This document shows, in pieces, positions 12,201 to 25,482 of a stretch of DNA of 64,000 nt. Both the position numbers and the translations under genes were made by a program. Under the pieces are notes generated by a model. It made no database searches. It saw only the letters and a list, made by a program, of their open reading frames with translations, and was not told the DNA's origin. Numbering within the stretch: the stretch's first letter is position 1; every line of letters begins with the position of its first letter. Origin of the DNA: Monomorium pharaonis (Eukaryota; Arthropoda; Insecta; Hymenoptera; Formicidae); assembly GCF_013373865.1 (NCBI RefSeq), contig NC_050470.1, positions 3,146,373 through 3,210,372 of the forward strand. The letters run 5' to 3'.

Positions 12201-15200
12201 GGCCGTTATTGACACGGCGGACAACACCGGCTTTGTATATACACTGTGCCGTCCGTGTACCCTGCAGATTTGTTTGCCCGCGGCACACAGCCGCGGACTA
12301 ATGCGTCCTCCTCCTCCCCCCTACTCCTCCACCTCCTCCTCGCCGAGGTGGCTCCGTTGCACTCTCGATACCGGACGTCAGTTTGATTCGCACGGACGTG
12401 AAAACGGTAACGATCGATAAACTCTTCCCCCGTCGCCGCGCCACCTCCTGACGTTCGCTCCTTGGATTTTGCACGTGCTAAGGGGAGCTCCTCACGTAAG
12501 AGATCTCCCGGTGCCTTAGAACCGAAACAATCGACTTCTTTATACGACTTCTTTGCCGCGATAAAACACATCACTCACTTTCTTCCGAAGGCTCTACACA
12601 AGAGCGCGAGAGCGTTGCACGGAGACTCTGTTGAGATTTAAGAGGAAGATGGGAGGTTGAAGGTTGAAGCTTCTCGGAAAATAGCTGTTTTCGAGAATGT
12701 TTTTAAGAAAAGAGTAATGAATGAGGAAAAAGGAAATTTTTTAAATTAGATATGTTAATACTTTTAACTGTTATGTATTAAAATTTTTTACGTAAGATTT
12801 TTTATTAACAAAAATAATGTCTGCCAACTGTCAACGCAGATCACGATTCTCAGGATGTATTTTGTCGACGATGTCGTCGTAGCATTTCATAGAATATTCC
12901 GAAAGCAAAAATCCTTTGAGAATCTTAAAGAGGAAGCTTAAAGCTTTTCCTCCATGTAAGACTTTTTCGATTTATATAATTTTTTTAAGAAAATGTTCAG
13001 ACATTGTGTAAATAAAAAATTTGATTTTTGTGTTAGTTTGGGATTATTTTACTAATTAATCGACTTTGAAAATATTGTTTCGAGAAGAACGCGTTTAAAC
13101 TGTGAATATATCTCGAATAACCAGTTAAAAATTCCACAACTTTATTATTTTTGTTAGATTTGAATGAAATTTGACTTACATATTCTAAATATTTAATACT
13201 TTAAGAAATTTTTTTTTTTTTAACGTTTTGACTTACAATCTTCCCTTAAAATCGGTTTCATAATCGTGGCGCCTATGTTTGGAAAATATGAAAGGGACTA
13301 AGATTGAGAGAGAAAGAGAGATACGTTTAGTTATTGTTCTTCTAATTCGGAAATGCTTGTTCCTCGAATTATTCCGGGCGGAATAATGCTGGGAATTTCA
13401 CGGACGTCCGACGTCACCATCGGCGGGTCAAACGGAAAGCCGTATGCCACCCCGGCGCACAAGGATGCACGCTGTGCCGTGCATCACGTCTCGCGTGCGC
13501 TCGCGCACGCACATATACTACATTCCCCGTTGACGGGGAACGGTGGGGGCCTTGAAAGGTGGCTGCGAGAGCCGCGGACCGGTTCTTAATAATTAACATA
13601 TGCAACGTTAATTTTACGGAATTATAATTTCACGTCACTCGGTACGCGCGGCCCGATCCGCGCGCCGTAATGCGCCGGACGAGCGTGGAGAAATCGAAGA
13701 GGGAAGAGGAGAGGCAAAACCATCCCGGGAAGGTCGGTCGTATCTCTTCTCGGCTACTGGATGCACGGAAGGTGCCGTCCCTCGCGATTCCTCGAACGTA
13801 TACCCGCGCCTCTCTCCAGTATCCGCTCCACAGGAGATTAATCGCGGCGATCGTGCCGTGACGATTACCGCTCGCCTTAATCGCCGTCGCCGTTGGCTCG
13901 GTGAAATTATAATAGCGAACTGTCCGTTTCTACCTTTGCGCTACTGTTACTGAACATTTTCGATTTTTCTTTTCTCATCGCGCGCGAACACGAGGCAAAA
14001 GTTTCTCGAATTATCTTGGCGAGCTGGAATGAAAACTCCAACTGCATGCATCTCATAATAAGGCATTCGTAGGGCTTTCTTCTTTTGAAGAGATAGTAAT
14101 CTTTTTCTTTTTATTTCAGAGATTTGTAATATTGTACGTAGTTACATGCAGAAAATTTACATGTAAGATTTCTTTACATTATTTTATATTATTATGCATT
14201 TGACTTCTCCCTCTCTCAAAAATACAAAAAAAAATTTTGTACGATACAAATGAAATACTAACTAAATAACTGAAGTGATTTGTAGAGTGTCTGAGTAACG
14301 GCGACAAATGAGAATGACTCGAAATACGAGAGATTCGTAACACGAGGCATGATATTCCGTGACACACGCCTTTGTGCGACACGATGCGTGCGCACAGCGC
14401 GGATTTAATTATCCTCGGCAAAGGTGTATGACGCATTTCGGCTGCTTTATGACGAAATATCGCGTCGAATATTTTTAAAATTAAAAGCAGCGCCACGGAC
14501 TTTTCCTTGGAAAATGCCAAACATTTTTTTATGGCTTTGCCTCTGTATGCATTAATTAACTGGCAGATTGAATCCCGGCTTTATTGCAGGCCGTGTAATG
14601 GAAGCGAGGCCGGTGACGTACACATTTTTCTGGTATTTACTCGCGTTGGCAATTTATTATCACGTGATTAGTATGAACGATAATGAAAATTAAATTTTAT
14701 TGCAACTACCCGTGATTAAATATATGTCTTTATACTGTTTTATTTAGATTAGTATTTATATCGAATATTCTGGCGATTGTAATTTGATACAGATAGATTG
14801 AATCCAAAATAAAAACTATGTACGCATCATATTTTATTTTAGTTTCCGATAAAAGCGATGTGAACATTTAACCGCATATGTTTGTTTCTCTTTCTTTCTT
14901 TCGTTTGTTACTCATATTAAAATTTTATTATTTTACAATTTGTTGCAATAGAACTGTACAACAGATATTTTACACATATTCTACATATTTCTGTATTGAA
15001 TATCTTTCATTTTTTAAACGTGCAGTTTCGTCAATGAATCGTTCTCTCTCTGCAGTTTTCATTAGTTGTATCAAACTAATGAATTTTAACGATCACCTTT
15101 CGCGTACCAAGATGTATAATGTAAATCCATTATTATATTTTCAATTAAAGTTTCGTCGTCTTGCATAAGTCAACGCGGAAATATAATGGACCGACGGTGT

Positions 15201-18200
15201 CGCATACGGTAAGTCATTAAACGCCGCCGTCGATCATTATCGATTCACAGCAACTCCTTTCTTCGCTCGCTAATCAGCCACGAGTCTCGTGTCGTGAAGT
15301 AGATATAATGTAGCTAATAGAATGTAAGACTTCGGTACCTCGGTCGCCTCCTTGTTGTCGAGCGCAATCGGATGATCTATGCGTGACTGCCTTCAGCATG
15401 GAGGAATCTTAATTCGATGGATCCTAATATTAATAAGTCGCCGGCGACTTCGTCGATCCCCGAGAGTTCGCGGCGATGATGCCCGTGAATTACGCGTGAG
15501 TAATGCACGCGGCGATGATGCAACGCATCATGCGGCAATGACTTGCGCGCGCAACGGACGGGACGATTTTTAATAATTCAATAGTAGAGATGAATAATCC
15601 AGCGGCGTGAGACTGGAACACTTCAGCGCCGTTAATTATTGGGGGTCTTAACCCTTTCGTGTGTTCATAGTGGGATGATGTATTAAGGTGATGCGTTTGG
15701 TCACCGATTGTGGTGTGCGTGAAGGTTGGGTTTATTTTCTTTTTAGTATTTCTCGGAGAGAGTGCGCGATTCTTATGAATCTTTTGAACATTATGTATTA
15801 TTATTATGAATATTTGCAAAGTATTTATATTTTTATGACAGTTAATTTCAGCATGTATAATGTTTGGGATTAATAATTATTGGGTTGTTGAAATATTCAA
15901 TATATAATGGATTTTTTTATCGAGCATATCAAGTTTTTAATATTAAATGTTTTTAAAGAAATATAAAATGTTAAATGATAAATTTTTCAGATATTCTGAA
16001 AAGTATTACAGAAATATCATGCTTTATTACTTATTATACAACGGTAATAAAAATCAGATTCTACAGAAAATACGTTACATGGTCATGAAAATATGGATTT
16101 TGGAAATTCATAAATTATATAATAATATTTTAATGTGATAAAGACATAATGTAACGGGGGATTTATCCTCCTGTTGATCAGTGCAACGTTTTAAACTGAC
16201 CAACATGTTTCGAAACTCGCAATTAATTCCTGGCGTAATTGATATACGAATCTGAAACTTCTCTCACGCGAGGGTATTTTGCTTCACAGTCCTTTACTTC
16301 TCCAAAACGGTAAATGCAACATGTTTGTCCTACATAATAAAGCGGCAGCACGTGCAAATTTTTAACACATTAATTATTTAATATTATAATGAGTTATTTG
16401 CAATGTAATTAAAGATCATTACGTTAATAAATTATATTACGTTAATTATACGACGGTCACATAATTTAGCGCGGCATATTCATTTCATTACATAATTCTG
16501 CGATCAACAAGTTTTATTGCTTTGCGAATTGTAATTAATTTGTGCAAAATTGACATTTAAATGTGTGATTTTTCCGATATTTTTACTTTGTATTTTTACA
16601 GACATCGCAAGATGTTAAGTAAGTAAAATGATGTGTGCGTTTCGAGCAAACTTCTTCAAAAAAACGTTTGCGATATCCGTGAACGGCAAAAATGCACGAG
16701 CGTGTTCGTACATATGTGCGCGCGGATATTAATAGAAACGTGGGAGGATGTGAAAACGCGACATATGCCGAATAACGAATGATTCGCGACAACTCTTTCA
16801 TCTGACAGCGCGCAGGAATGTATTTCGAACGGCGACACGAGCAGACACATTTTATTCATTAAAGGTTTTTTGCAAGCGCTGTGTTTATGAATTTTTCATG
16901 CGAATCCACCTAATATGTTCGAGATCGGGTAACAAATCGATTCCAATTTACTGGAGAGTAATTGCGAAATCGGTGATTAATTAATATTTAATCAAATATA
17001 CGCAAAGTGTAATATATTCTATTACAATAATTATATTAAATAGAATTATGTACATTGGTAAAAGTATACCGTTAAATTATAACATTACAGTGTTAACGGA
17101 AATAATAAAATATTATCTTGAGATAAAGAGATTCTTGACAATTTCAAATCGCAATTGCGTGAGGATTATTTACGATTATTTGACATTTGGCAAATGAGTT
17201 TTTCTGAGGTTTTGGGAAAAATTTTCGAAACCTTTAATACGTCGAATGTTTAGCTTGGAAAATGGCTTTAGATCCAGTCTGTAGACACTAAGCTGAATCG
17301 CTAAGTCCCGGCTTCGCGCAGGAAATGGTCGTGAGTCACTTGAATGACTTGGACTCCTCCGAAGGACTCTTCCCTGCTGGATCCTTTCGACCTCTTGACA
17401 TCCGCGTTCCCCGACCAGCTTAACGTTTTTTACCTTATCAACAGGCGTCTTGGCCTTCTGACATTTGCGATCAAACCTTCGATAGGATCGCATAATCTGT
17501 TGACGTGCAAAAATCGAGTGCTGCGCGTTCGTAGCAGACTGCCGCGATTCATAACTTTGCCTAGGCATTATTTCGCCCGTGTAGGTACATTATTAATTTA
17601 AACGTTACATGATCCTGGAGCTTCACTGTAAATTTATTCTCCAGATTTATTTTTATTTCTTAATTTATTGTTTCTATTACACATATCATATAAATTTTAT
17701 TCAAGAAAGAAGAAATTTTAGAAAAATAGAAGTTATAAACATTTAAAAAATAACCATTATTTCAAATTTATTTAACTATTATTTGGAGATATATATTAAC
17801 ATATTTTAAGTCGATAAAAAAAAAACTAAAAATGTTCCTTACAAAATACATTTAACTTGAATTGTTCGTTTAACATTTACCGCCAAATTTGATAATTAAA
17901 ATTAATTTACGGTCGGCCGCTATTTCTGTGGCAGTGCGAGAGAACCTTCAGAATTAATCTTAAGCGAGCAATGTTCCCTCTTCTCCCGCCTTCGTTATCA
18001 CCGGTCCTGTCCATGCTCGGAGCATATCCGGGCCCCAAAAAACTGACCCAGATCACACGTGTGGTCACGCGTCGATCCACTCGATCCTAAGCCCGGGCAT
18101 ATCCTTTCCGTCCCTCGCCCCTCGACGTCACCGGACCCAGTCAGCCAGCCGGCTCGGCTTGACTTGGACGGTGTATTGGGTTTCACGTGGAGTTACACGT

Positions 18201-19835
18201 ACGCGCATGCAGTCGTGCGTGCAGCTAACAAGACGCCTCTTCAACGTAGACGGTCCGTCTTCATGTAGGTAGGTATACCGCCCGCGGGCGATTCGCGGGC
18301 TAATTTTACTACCCCGCCGTGCCCCGCCGCCCGTCGCAGTGGTATCGGCCGGTTTTCCGAACGTTTTTGCCACCGCGTGCGCTACATGTCGATACCGGTC
18401 TCCCCTCATCCCCTCGCATTGATCTATTTTCATAAACTGAGCGTCTAACGTTCGCAAAATCGTACGATACACGATGGATCCTCGGGTATGCATCTCCTAT
18501 AGGAGGAGATTAATTCGACGAATTGTGCTACAGTTTTAATGAGCGAAAATTGGGTGCAAAGTTCCGTTTAATCGAGCCAACGATCCGAGAAACAGCCGAG
18601 CATAGTTTTCTTAATTTTGTTTGTTTTGCACTGTGTCGCTGATCTCACTGTCTGTCTGTAAAAATGCGTTTTCAAATCGTGTCAGCGTGAAATCAAAGGG
18701 ACGGAATTTTAACCTTTTAAAATCTACATTTTTCAATTATGAAATAATCACATTAATTATAGCATGAAATTTGGAGAGTGAATCTTATATTATCGAGCGT
18801 ACAATTTTGTCGATCATCGTATGGATTTGTAGATACAGTGATCTTTTAACTCATCGTCAACGTTTCTGACAAAATCTAAGAGCTCGCTTTGTCATGATTG
18901 TAGGACAAACAGCTTGCTTACTTCCGAATCTTCACTTTTTTGTAATGACATCCGGGTCACTTAATTCCTTGGTTAATCGCCAACGATCTTCACTGTCTTG
19001 CCACGGAGCTTAATGGACAATTATCCTTTCATCCCGGCATCCGCGTTCTCCGAATATCTAGATAATAGCGGTGCCACAGTCGACAATATTATGTGACGTT
19101 AGATCGTTCTAAATGGCTGCCGTTGTAATCTTAACACACCCATGTCGTAATATCTCGAAATACGGGCGAAAAGAACCGCGCTCGAACTTATAGGGTGACG
19201 ATTGAACGCGGATAAAAGGCACCGAAACCGGGTCACGAAATCACCTTCGGCGATATCTCGCGTTCGATAATGAGCGAGGTAACGACCAGTTAGCGGCCGT
19301 GTTACCTTAATTGCGATATCGCGCGTGGCGGCGTAAATTTAAACAGATGCGACGTAACAATACGGGAGGTCCGCGCAAATAGTGTCTTTATCGCGCGATC
19401 GTATACGGCCTTTGAATGCCTTTTCCGTGGCTCTCCGCCGCGATTGGCTCTAACGGTCCTCCCCTTCGCCCTCAATCAGGCTTGCTTAGAAGTCTACCGA
19501 TAATTTCGCTCTGATTCTCGATAATGAAACATCTATGTATCTTGGGTACAATCCTCTTATTAGGCATCCCTTGTCGAGGCAAGCATTAATCGGGCAGGAA
19601 GAGAATTACGTGAAAAGTCGAATTTCAATACATCGAAAGGTAATTTGATATTGAAGGTACGATACGGCCATCAAGTATTACGTATACCGTAAGCATTACT
19701 GTCCTCCGCACGCGGAAGGCGCCTTCAGGCGGTGTACTCGAGCGATATATATTTATTATATAACGTCGACGATCGGTCCTTCGAAAGTGGAAGGTAAATA
19801 TTGAAGGGAGGAGGGCCGCGACGATAACAATAACA

Positions 19836-19858
19836 GCGGCAGCAGCAGCAGCAGCAGT
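19836..19858. repeat. (GCA)n trinucleotide repeat
   Basis: Seven or so GCA/GCG triplets in gene-free DNA; no open frame with gene-like features surrounds it. Confidence 0.9.
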
Positions 19859-21452
19859 ACCAGCAGCAATACGAAGCCACTTTGGTTATCGGAAACTGCC
19901 TCACGGCAACTGCACGCATCTCACCCCGAATGCACCTGCGTGCGATATGTCGGCTGTATGCGAGACATGTACGTGCGTAAAGCACGGTTTATAGTTTTGG
20001 TATGGTCAGCCTCGTCAGTGATATTGGAAATGTCCCACGTAGACTCTGACAGCACCAGCAACGATTTATATGTAAATCCTGCTGGGAAGAATTTATCCCT
20101 GTAACAGTAGCTAATTGCATTATATTTAGATGAACGTTTTTGTTCATTAAATTTGCCTACAAATTCTGTCTGACAAACGTATTCACATTTGTCATAATTT
20201 ATCGTGAATGTATAGAGTAACGTTAAAACTTTTTCATATTTTTTTCTTGCCTTTAATAAAAAAGAAATATTATCTTTCCACTGAATTAATAAATCCTCAT
20301 AAAAGATCTTCATTGAAATACAAACCTTAGGCGTTACGTTATTTCATCCGAATTGGAGTACGTTTCCACGAAGAAATTTCTCGAGAGCGCCGCTAATTGC
20401 CCCGACTGATGCGGCTGTTTATTTTCCCCGTTAGACTACAGTGAAATACCAGTGACGTTCAAGCGGGGACGATGGACTTGAACGGGAGCCCCGGCGAAAT
20501 CGGGAGGAGGATTAGTCGTGCGCGCTTAGAATCGAGCGCGGGAGAGGCTGTCGTCGTGGCCCGGTAGTGGAAATCCTCCTTAAGCCGATCGAGGTGCTCC
20601 GATATCATTAGAGGAGCCATTCGAGACTCGCACGTACGTCCTCCCCCTTATTTCGTCCTCGTCTCTCCTTGTTCGACGGCGACTTCTTGTCGGGAAAGGC
20701 TCTCGTGAAGACAATGCCATGGTGCATATTGTGCATCATATTTCACAGTCGTTTCTTTTTACGTTCGCTGCGCGTGTACTCCTCCGATCCCGATGGCGAC
20801 GAAAGCCCTTCTCGAGGGAGAGACCACCGTGGTACCGAATTTGTGGCCCTCCCGCGCCGTCGGATGTATCCGCCCTCTTCCTTCTTCCGTCGGATTGATT
20901 TTGAAATAGTCTCGCGAAGCGTTTGAAACTCGCACTACTTTGACCGTAAGACGACTACCTCAGTATTTTTTCTGCATTAATACTACTCTGAGTGAAGATT
21001 CATCCACGGAATTTTTTTTACATCTTAAAATATTTTCTTTAGATTATATTTCTACTTTATAGATTGCAATGTGCCTTGTTCAGTAACTCTATACTATTTT
21101 AATGTAAAAAAGTATTATTTCAAATTATTAAAATATTAATAACAAAAATTTTATTAAACTTGAGTTAGCACTTGGATAAAAAATTACTTACGGTAACACT
21201 CCAAGATTAAAATTTATGAGTTAAATGGTTAAGTTAAAAGAAAAAGAGATATACAAAAGAATTGTAAAGAGAGTTTTGAACACAACGCTGATTGAAAGCT
21301 GTACATCAAGCGTATATTTTATTTGGATGCACTATGTTATAACAGTTAAAAATTGCGGGCCACAACCCGCAATAAAATATTTAATTTATTCATTTATAGT
21401 ATGTGCAGTTAAACAAGAAAATGATTAAATTTTATTATTTTACATATTATTT

Positions 21453-21477
21453 TACACACACACATACACACACACAT
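21453..21477. repeat. (AC)n microsatellite
   Basis: An AC dinucleotide run with a single AT interruption in AT-rich DNA. Confidence 0.9.
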
Positions 21478-23126
21478 CTGATTTGTTTTCAGAGAACAGA
21501 GAAATGTATGGATTTTATGTAGAAGAAAATCATGAATCTGTGACCTATGAATTTTCATTTTTTAAATTATCTAAGCAGATCATGTTTTTATCAGTGTTGA
21601 TGTTTAGTTTCCGAGAAATAAGGAGTTCCGCTTTAAACCTATGCCAGTATTGACGATCTTCCTCTAATACGATATAATATCGCAGTGTATTTTTTTGTCG
21701 CATTACGCTCGTTCTCGGTATTGGAGATCTATCGCTTTGACCGACTTTCGATTCGAATTGCCAAAGACCTGCGGAAGTGGAAGACGCGCGATTCGCATTT
21801 AAGTGCAGCGCTTAATAATTTCGCTCTAGCGGCAAAAACCGGCTCCGTATTCCCCTTAACGAGAGCCATTGAGGCCTCTTGACTTTATGGTGGCGTATCT
21901 GGTCGCGATTGACGTGGTGCCGTACTCGCCTTGAATAGGAAGACTCTGGTCGGGTTTTGTAAAGCCGGCGGCCGAGCCGTTGCTGCTGGTGCTTCTTGCC
22001 GATCGATTTTTCGCATTCCTACGCCATTGAGTACAAGACCGGCATTGTTTGTTGTAAGTGCGAGATACGTCGCGACGGGCTACGTGATAGGGGAAGTCGT
22101 AACGGGTCACGGATACGCTTCGTAGTTGTTCGTACTTCGTGGGATCTTGTTGGAGGGGAGATCGATCGCCGATACTTCGGCGAGAACGTATTTGCATTGT
22201 GTGAGCCGCGCCGTGAAACGCAATCCGCGATCGCATTGTCGCTGATAAGTCGCGGAATCTCTATTGGGTGTACTTCGCAAGTGGTACAGAGAAAGAGAAT
22301 CAATATCGAAGCAAATTGATATAGAGAATTCAGGATGTCAATTAAGTCGGAAGGGGCTATAGATAATATCGTTGCTCTGCATCTGCAATGGAATGCATGG
22401 ATGTAAATGTCATTTGCTATCAACATCTTCCTTGCGAATTAAGATACGTGTAATTCACTTTCTGCAGAGAAACTGGTACGTGTCATCATTGCTATTTTGT
22501 TTAATTTATCTTTCACGCTGGTGCAAAAAGCTACAAAACTTTAAATAGAATGCGAACGTATATTTCTATTTTGCTATAAGACCTTTTTTTCAGCGCAAAT
22601 AATTTATCTTTATTTCGTCTTATGTTTAATTATTTTACGCGGCACAATTAATACTGCTATTATTTGATATGTAAACTAGCTGCTATCAGGAAATAAATAT
22701 AGAAAAAGATAACTTCGTGGACCATCAAAACTTGATTATGAAAGTTCGCTGCAATAAAATTATTTTCAGATTTGTAAATTTTTACATACTTCAGCAAGAC
22801 AGTTTCGCGCAGGCTCAACAGCGAATCGCTCAACGCGAGAGACGCGTATGCTCACTCGCGGTCGTGGCGTGGACAAAAATCAGAATTCCTCGTTGCCGAT
22901 CCGACTCCGATCTCGCGCGATCCTCCCGCTGCTGCGAGAAATCCCGGGGCAGAGTAGGGTACACGTGCAGGGCGTCGCGCGCGCGCGCGCTTACGTCGCG
23001 ATGCGCCTCGTCGCGCTCGCGTGTGGTGCATCGTGAAACGCGCGCCGCCCCCCGATCACGGCGAGCGCGTCGCGTGTATGGATGGCACAGTCGAGATAGC
23101 GCGATTTTTCTGATTTCGCGCGAGTA

Positions 23127-23156
23127 CACACGCACGCATGCACGCACGCACGCACG
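23127..23156. repeat. (CGCA)n tetranucleotide repeat
   Basis: Tandem CGCA/TGCA units inside a CpG-rich block; a GC-alternating run also lies near 22977-22991. Confidence 0.9.
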
Positions 23157-25365
23157 ATGCGCGTACGAAGTCTGCTGCGGTAGCGGTGGACGGTCCGCAT
23201 CCCGCATCTTCTCCAGCCCGCGTCGGAATACCGTGTCCCTCTCCTCCTTGCCCCGTTCGATCCGCGGCGGCTGGAGCTAATGATTAATTAAGCTTTCTGA
23301 GAAAACGCAACAAGTGAAACGTTATTAACGCTTAGTGGCACAGTTTACTTGGATCGGCGGTCGGGGTCCTTCCCCTTCGCCCCTTTGTGTTACGCTCTAT
23401 TAGCTCGTACGCACTTCCTGTACCTTGAGACTTGTCAGCTTCTAATTCGATAGATGCAAATTAAGGGATACGAGTAATTTAGAATTTTTTTTTTTTTTTG
23501 CTTTAATTCACAGGCGTGCACTTAAAGACGGGATTTTACTTTTCTCGCGAAGGCGCGAAATACATTTAAACATTTTACGACTCGTCAAATATTATTTTTA
23601 ACTTATCTGTCATACATGGAGGAATAATTGAATTTTACGCGTGACCTTGTTGTAATTAAGGATTGTCGATTTATCTACAGGCGAAAAAATCCTCAAGATT
23701 AGGAAAATTTCTTGAAGGGGACGTTAACTAATGTACGTATACACGTTTCGTTAATTAATATTTGATCAATCTCGGCGTCGAGAGTGTCTTCGCGCGTAAT
23801 CTAAATGCAAAATATTTAAGTCAAATATTTGAGTAACAGAGTCTCCTTTAACTTGGGAAACTTGCCTCTTATCTCTCGCAACTTTTTGACTGCATTCAAC
23901 TCGCTGAGCGATAGCACGGCGCCTCGAATGCGTCAAAGCGTATTCGCCATCTGCCTTTTGCATCGCTTTGCTTCCTCCTTCCCCCCTTCGAGTATCTTTA
24001 AAGCTCGCACGCTTTTCAGTAATTTCCGCGAATAGATGATACGGCGACTGGCATGTGTGGCATTTGTGCGCATCAGGGCGCATTTGCGGGCGTCGCGCGA
24101 GGCCAATCATCGCCGTATGCGTTTTCTATTTGTCCGTTTGTATACGTTTCCCAGCTCGCGGGCGCCATTTAGCGCTTATGAATAATTAGCGTGGAGAAGC
24201 GACAAGTCGGTCGCGGTTCTTCGCATGCATGATGAAACGGCATTTGCGTACTTCGCCATGCTTCGCTACGAACATCGCTCACGCTTACGCTTCTCTGCCT
24301 TTATTTCTTCTTCTTCTTTTTTTTTTTAAGAAAGGAATTCAGACGAAGCTATTCATACATGTTTCGCAAACGTTCGTGCGTTTAATATAAATTGTGTTTT
24401 ATTTATTGTTAAATTATCAATTGGATATCAAGTGATATATATTGCGATCTTTCGGCCATGTTTCCTTGTTTTTCTTCTGTCGCGCGCGGATTTATTTGTA
24501 AATCCGCGAACGTTCCCAGGCTAATTCATGCGAGCCGAAAAAAAAAAAGAAGAAGCGGTGGTTTCCGGGGACGTGGTGCGCAATCGTTATCCCGTGTAGT
24601 AACGGATGCTGAGATTGCACGTCGAGCCCGCTCTCGGGATGCACGTGGGGAGCTTTCCGAGCGGCTGTACGCGATGGGAAAAATGGCGACGTGCGTATGG
24701 TGTAGTTCGATCGAGCCGAGATAAGTCAACGCGAATTGGTTATATCGATTGCCAGGATCTCTACATCTACCTGGTCAAGCTACATTAATGATTACGCCAA
24801 CGGAAGCAACGTGCTGTCAACGAGATATACGTTTTCTGCGGTCTCGGCTGCGCGATACTTTAATTCCGTGTCGTATACATTACGCAAATCACACTCCTTT
24901 TTTTTCCAAGATAAATGCGGTGCGGTACTCAAAATGTTTTCCGTTACTTTCTGGGAAATCTGGGAAACGAGAAGACGGATAAGCGACAGAGGAACTAAAT
25001 TTAATAATATTTGTATTAATATTTATTTTTCACATTTATAAATAATTTATTGATTAGACGCATTCTTTTGGCTGAAGAAGGAATGTACCAAAGCGCAAAG
25101 AGGATTGAACGAGGCTTGTCGCCGGCAATATCGGCTTTAATCCGTTATCATTGCGCATCTGCGAAAGCGCGCGTTAGTTGTTCAATGAAGATTAAGATCG
25201 CATTCTTGAAATTTCTAACTCAATGAAAGCAGCAGCGAACGGCCGATAATGCTGATGATAAAAGAGTAATTGCTCTGCTCGGCGCGAACGGTTTTCGGTC
25301 ACGAAAGTATAGACGATCGCATTGCACACTCGCCATTGCGCATCATCGATCTTCGTATTTACACA

Positions 25366-25482
25366 ATGGATCGATTTATACGCCTGCTTCTTTATCTCTG
25401 TTGCAGATCGATTCTAGCCCTGATGATGCTGAACACGGCCGGTGTCTCGTCCTCCCACATGCCCGAGAAGTATCCCATAGAA
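25366..25482 (+). other. ADAMTS-like gene, coding exon 1: signal peptide
   Basis: 39 codons from ATG (MDRFIRLLLYLCC...) to ...EKYPIE, followed by donor GTAAGT. A basic residue at position 6 precedes a Leu/Met-rich hydrophobic stretch, then a small-residue region (AGVSSS) where signal peptidase could cut. An in-frame TTG-led extension upstream contains no ATG, which supports this start. The exon ends in phase 0 and joins exon 2 more than 3 kb downstream. Confidence 0.88.

Larger units (their letters stand above)
10201..25365. other. Gene-free region with alternating CpG-rich and AT-rich blocks (part 2)
   Basis: CpG-rich blocks continue at about 10200-10790, 11700-12520, 13350-13920, 15180-15560, 18000-18480, 19000-19480, 20340-20930, 21700-22260, 22800-23440 and 23770-24720. 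AT-rich segments include 12660-13260, 14640-15170, 15800-17160, 17580-17900 and 20940-21660. Frames up to 195 codons are found only in the GC-rich blocks, often overlapping on both strands, as expected by chance there. One moderately balanced open frame at 17176-17568 is noted separately. No gene is supported. Confidence 0.5.

Noticed and set aside
22717..23280. 187-codon Arg/Ser/Cys-rich frame on the plus strand
   Set aside because: Includes GC-alternating and CGCA repeat tracts; the translation is repeat-driven and the opposite strand is equally open.
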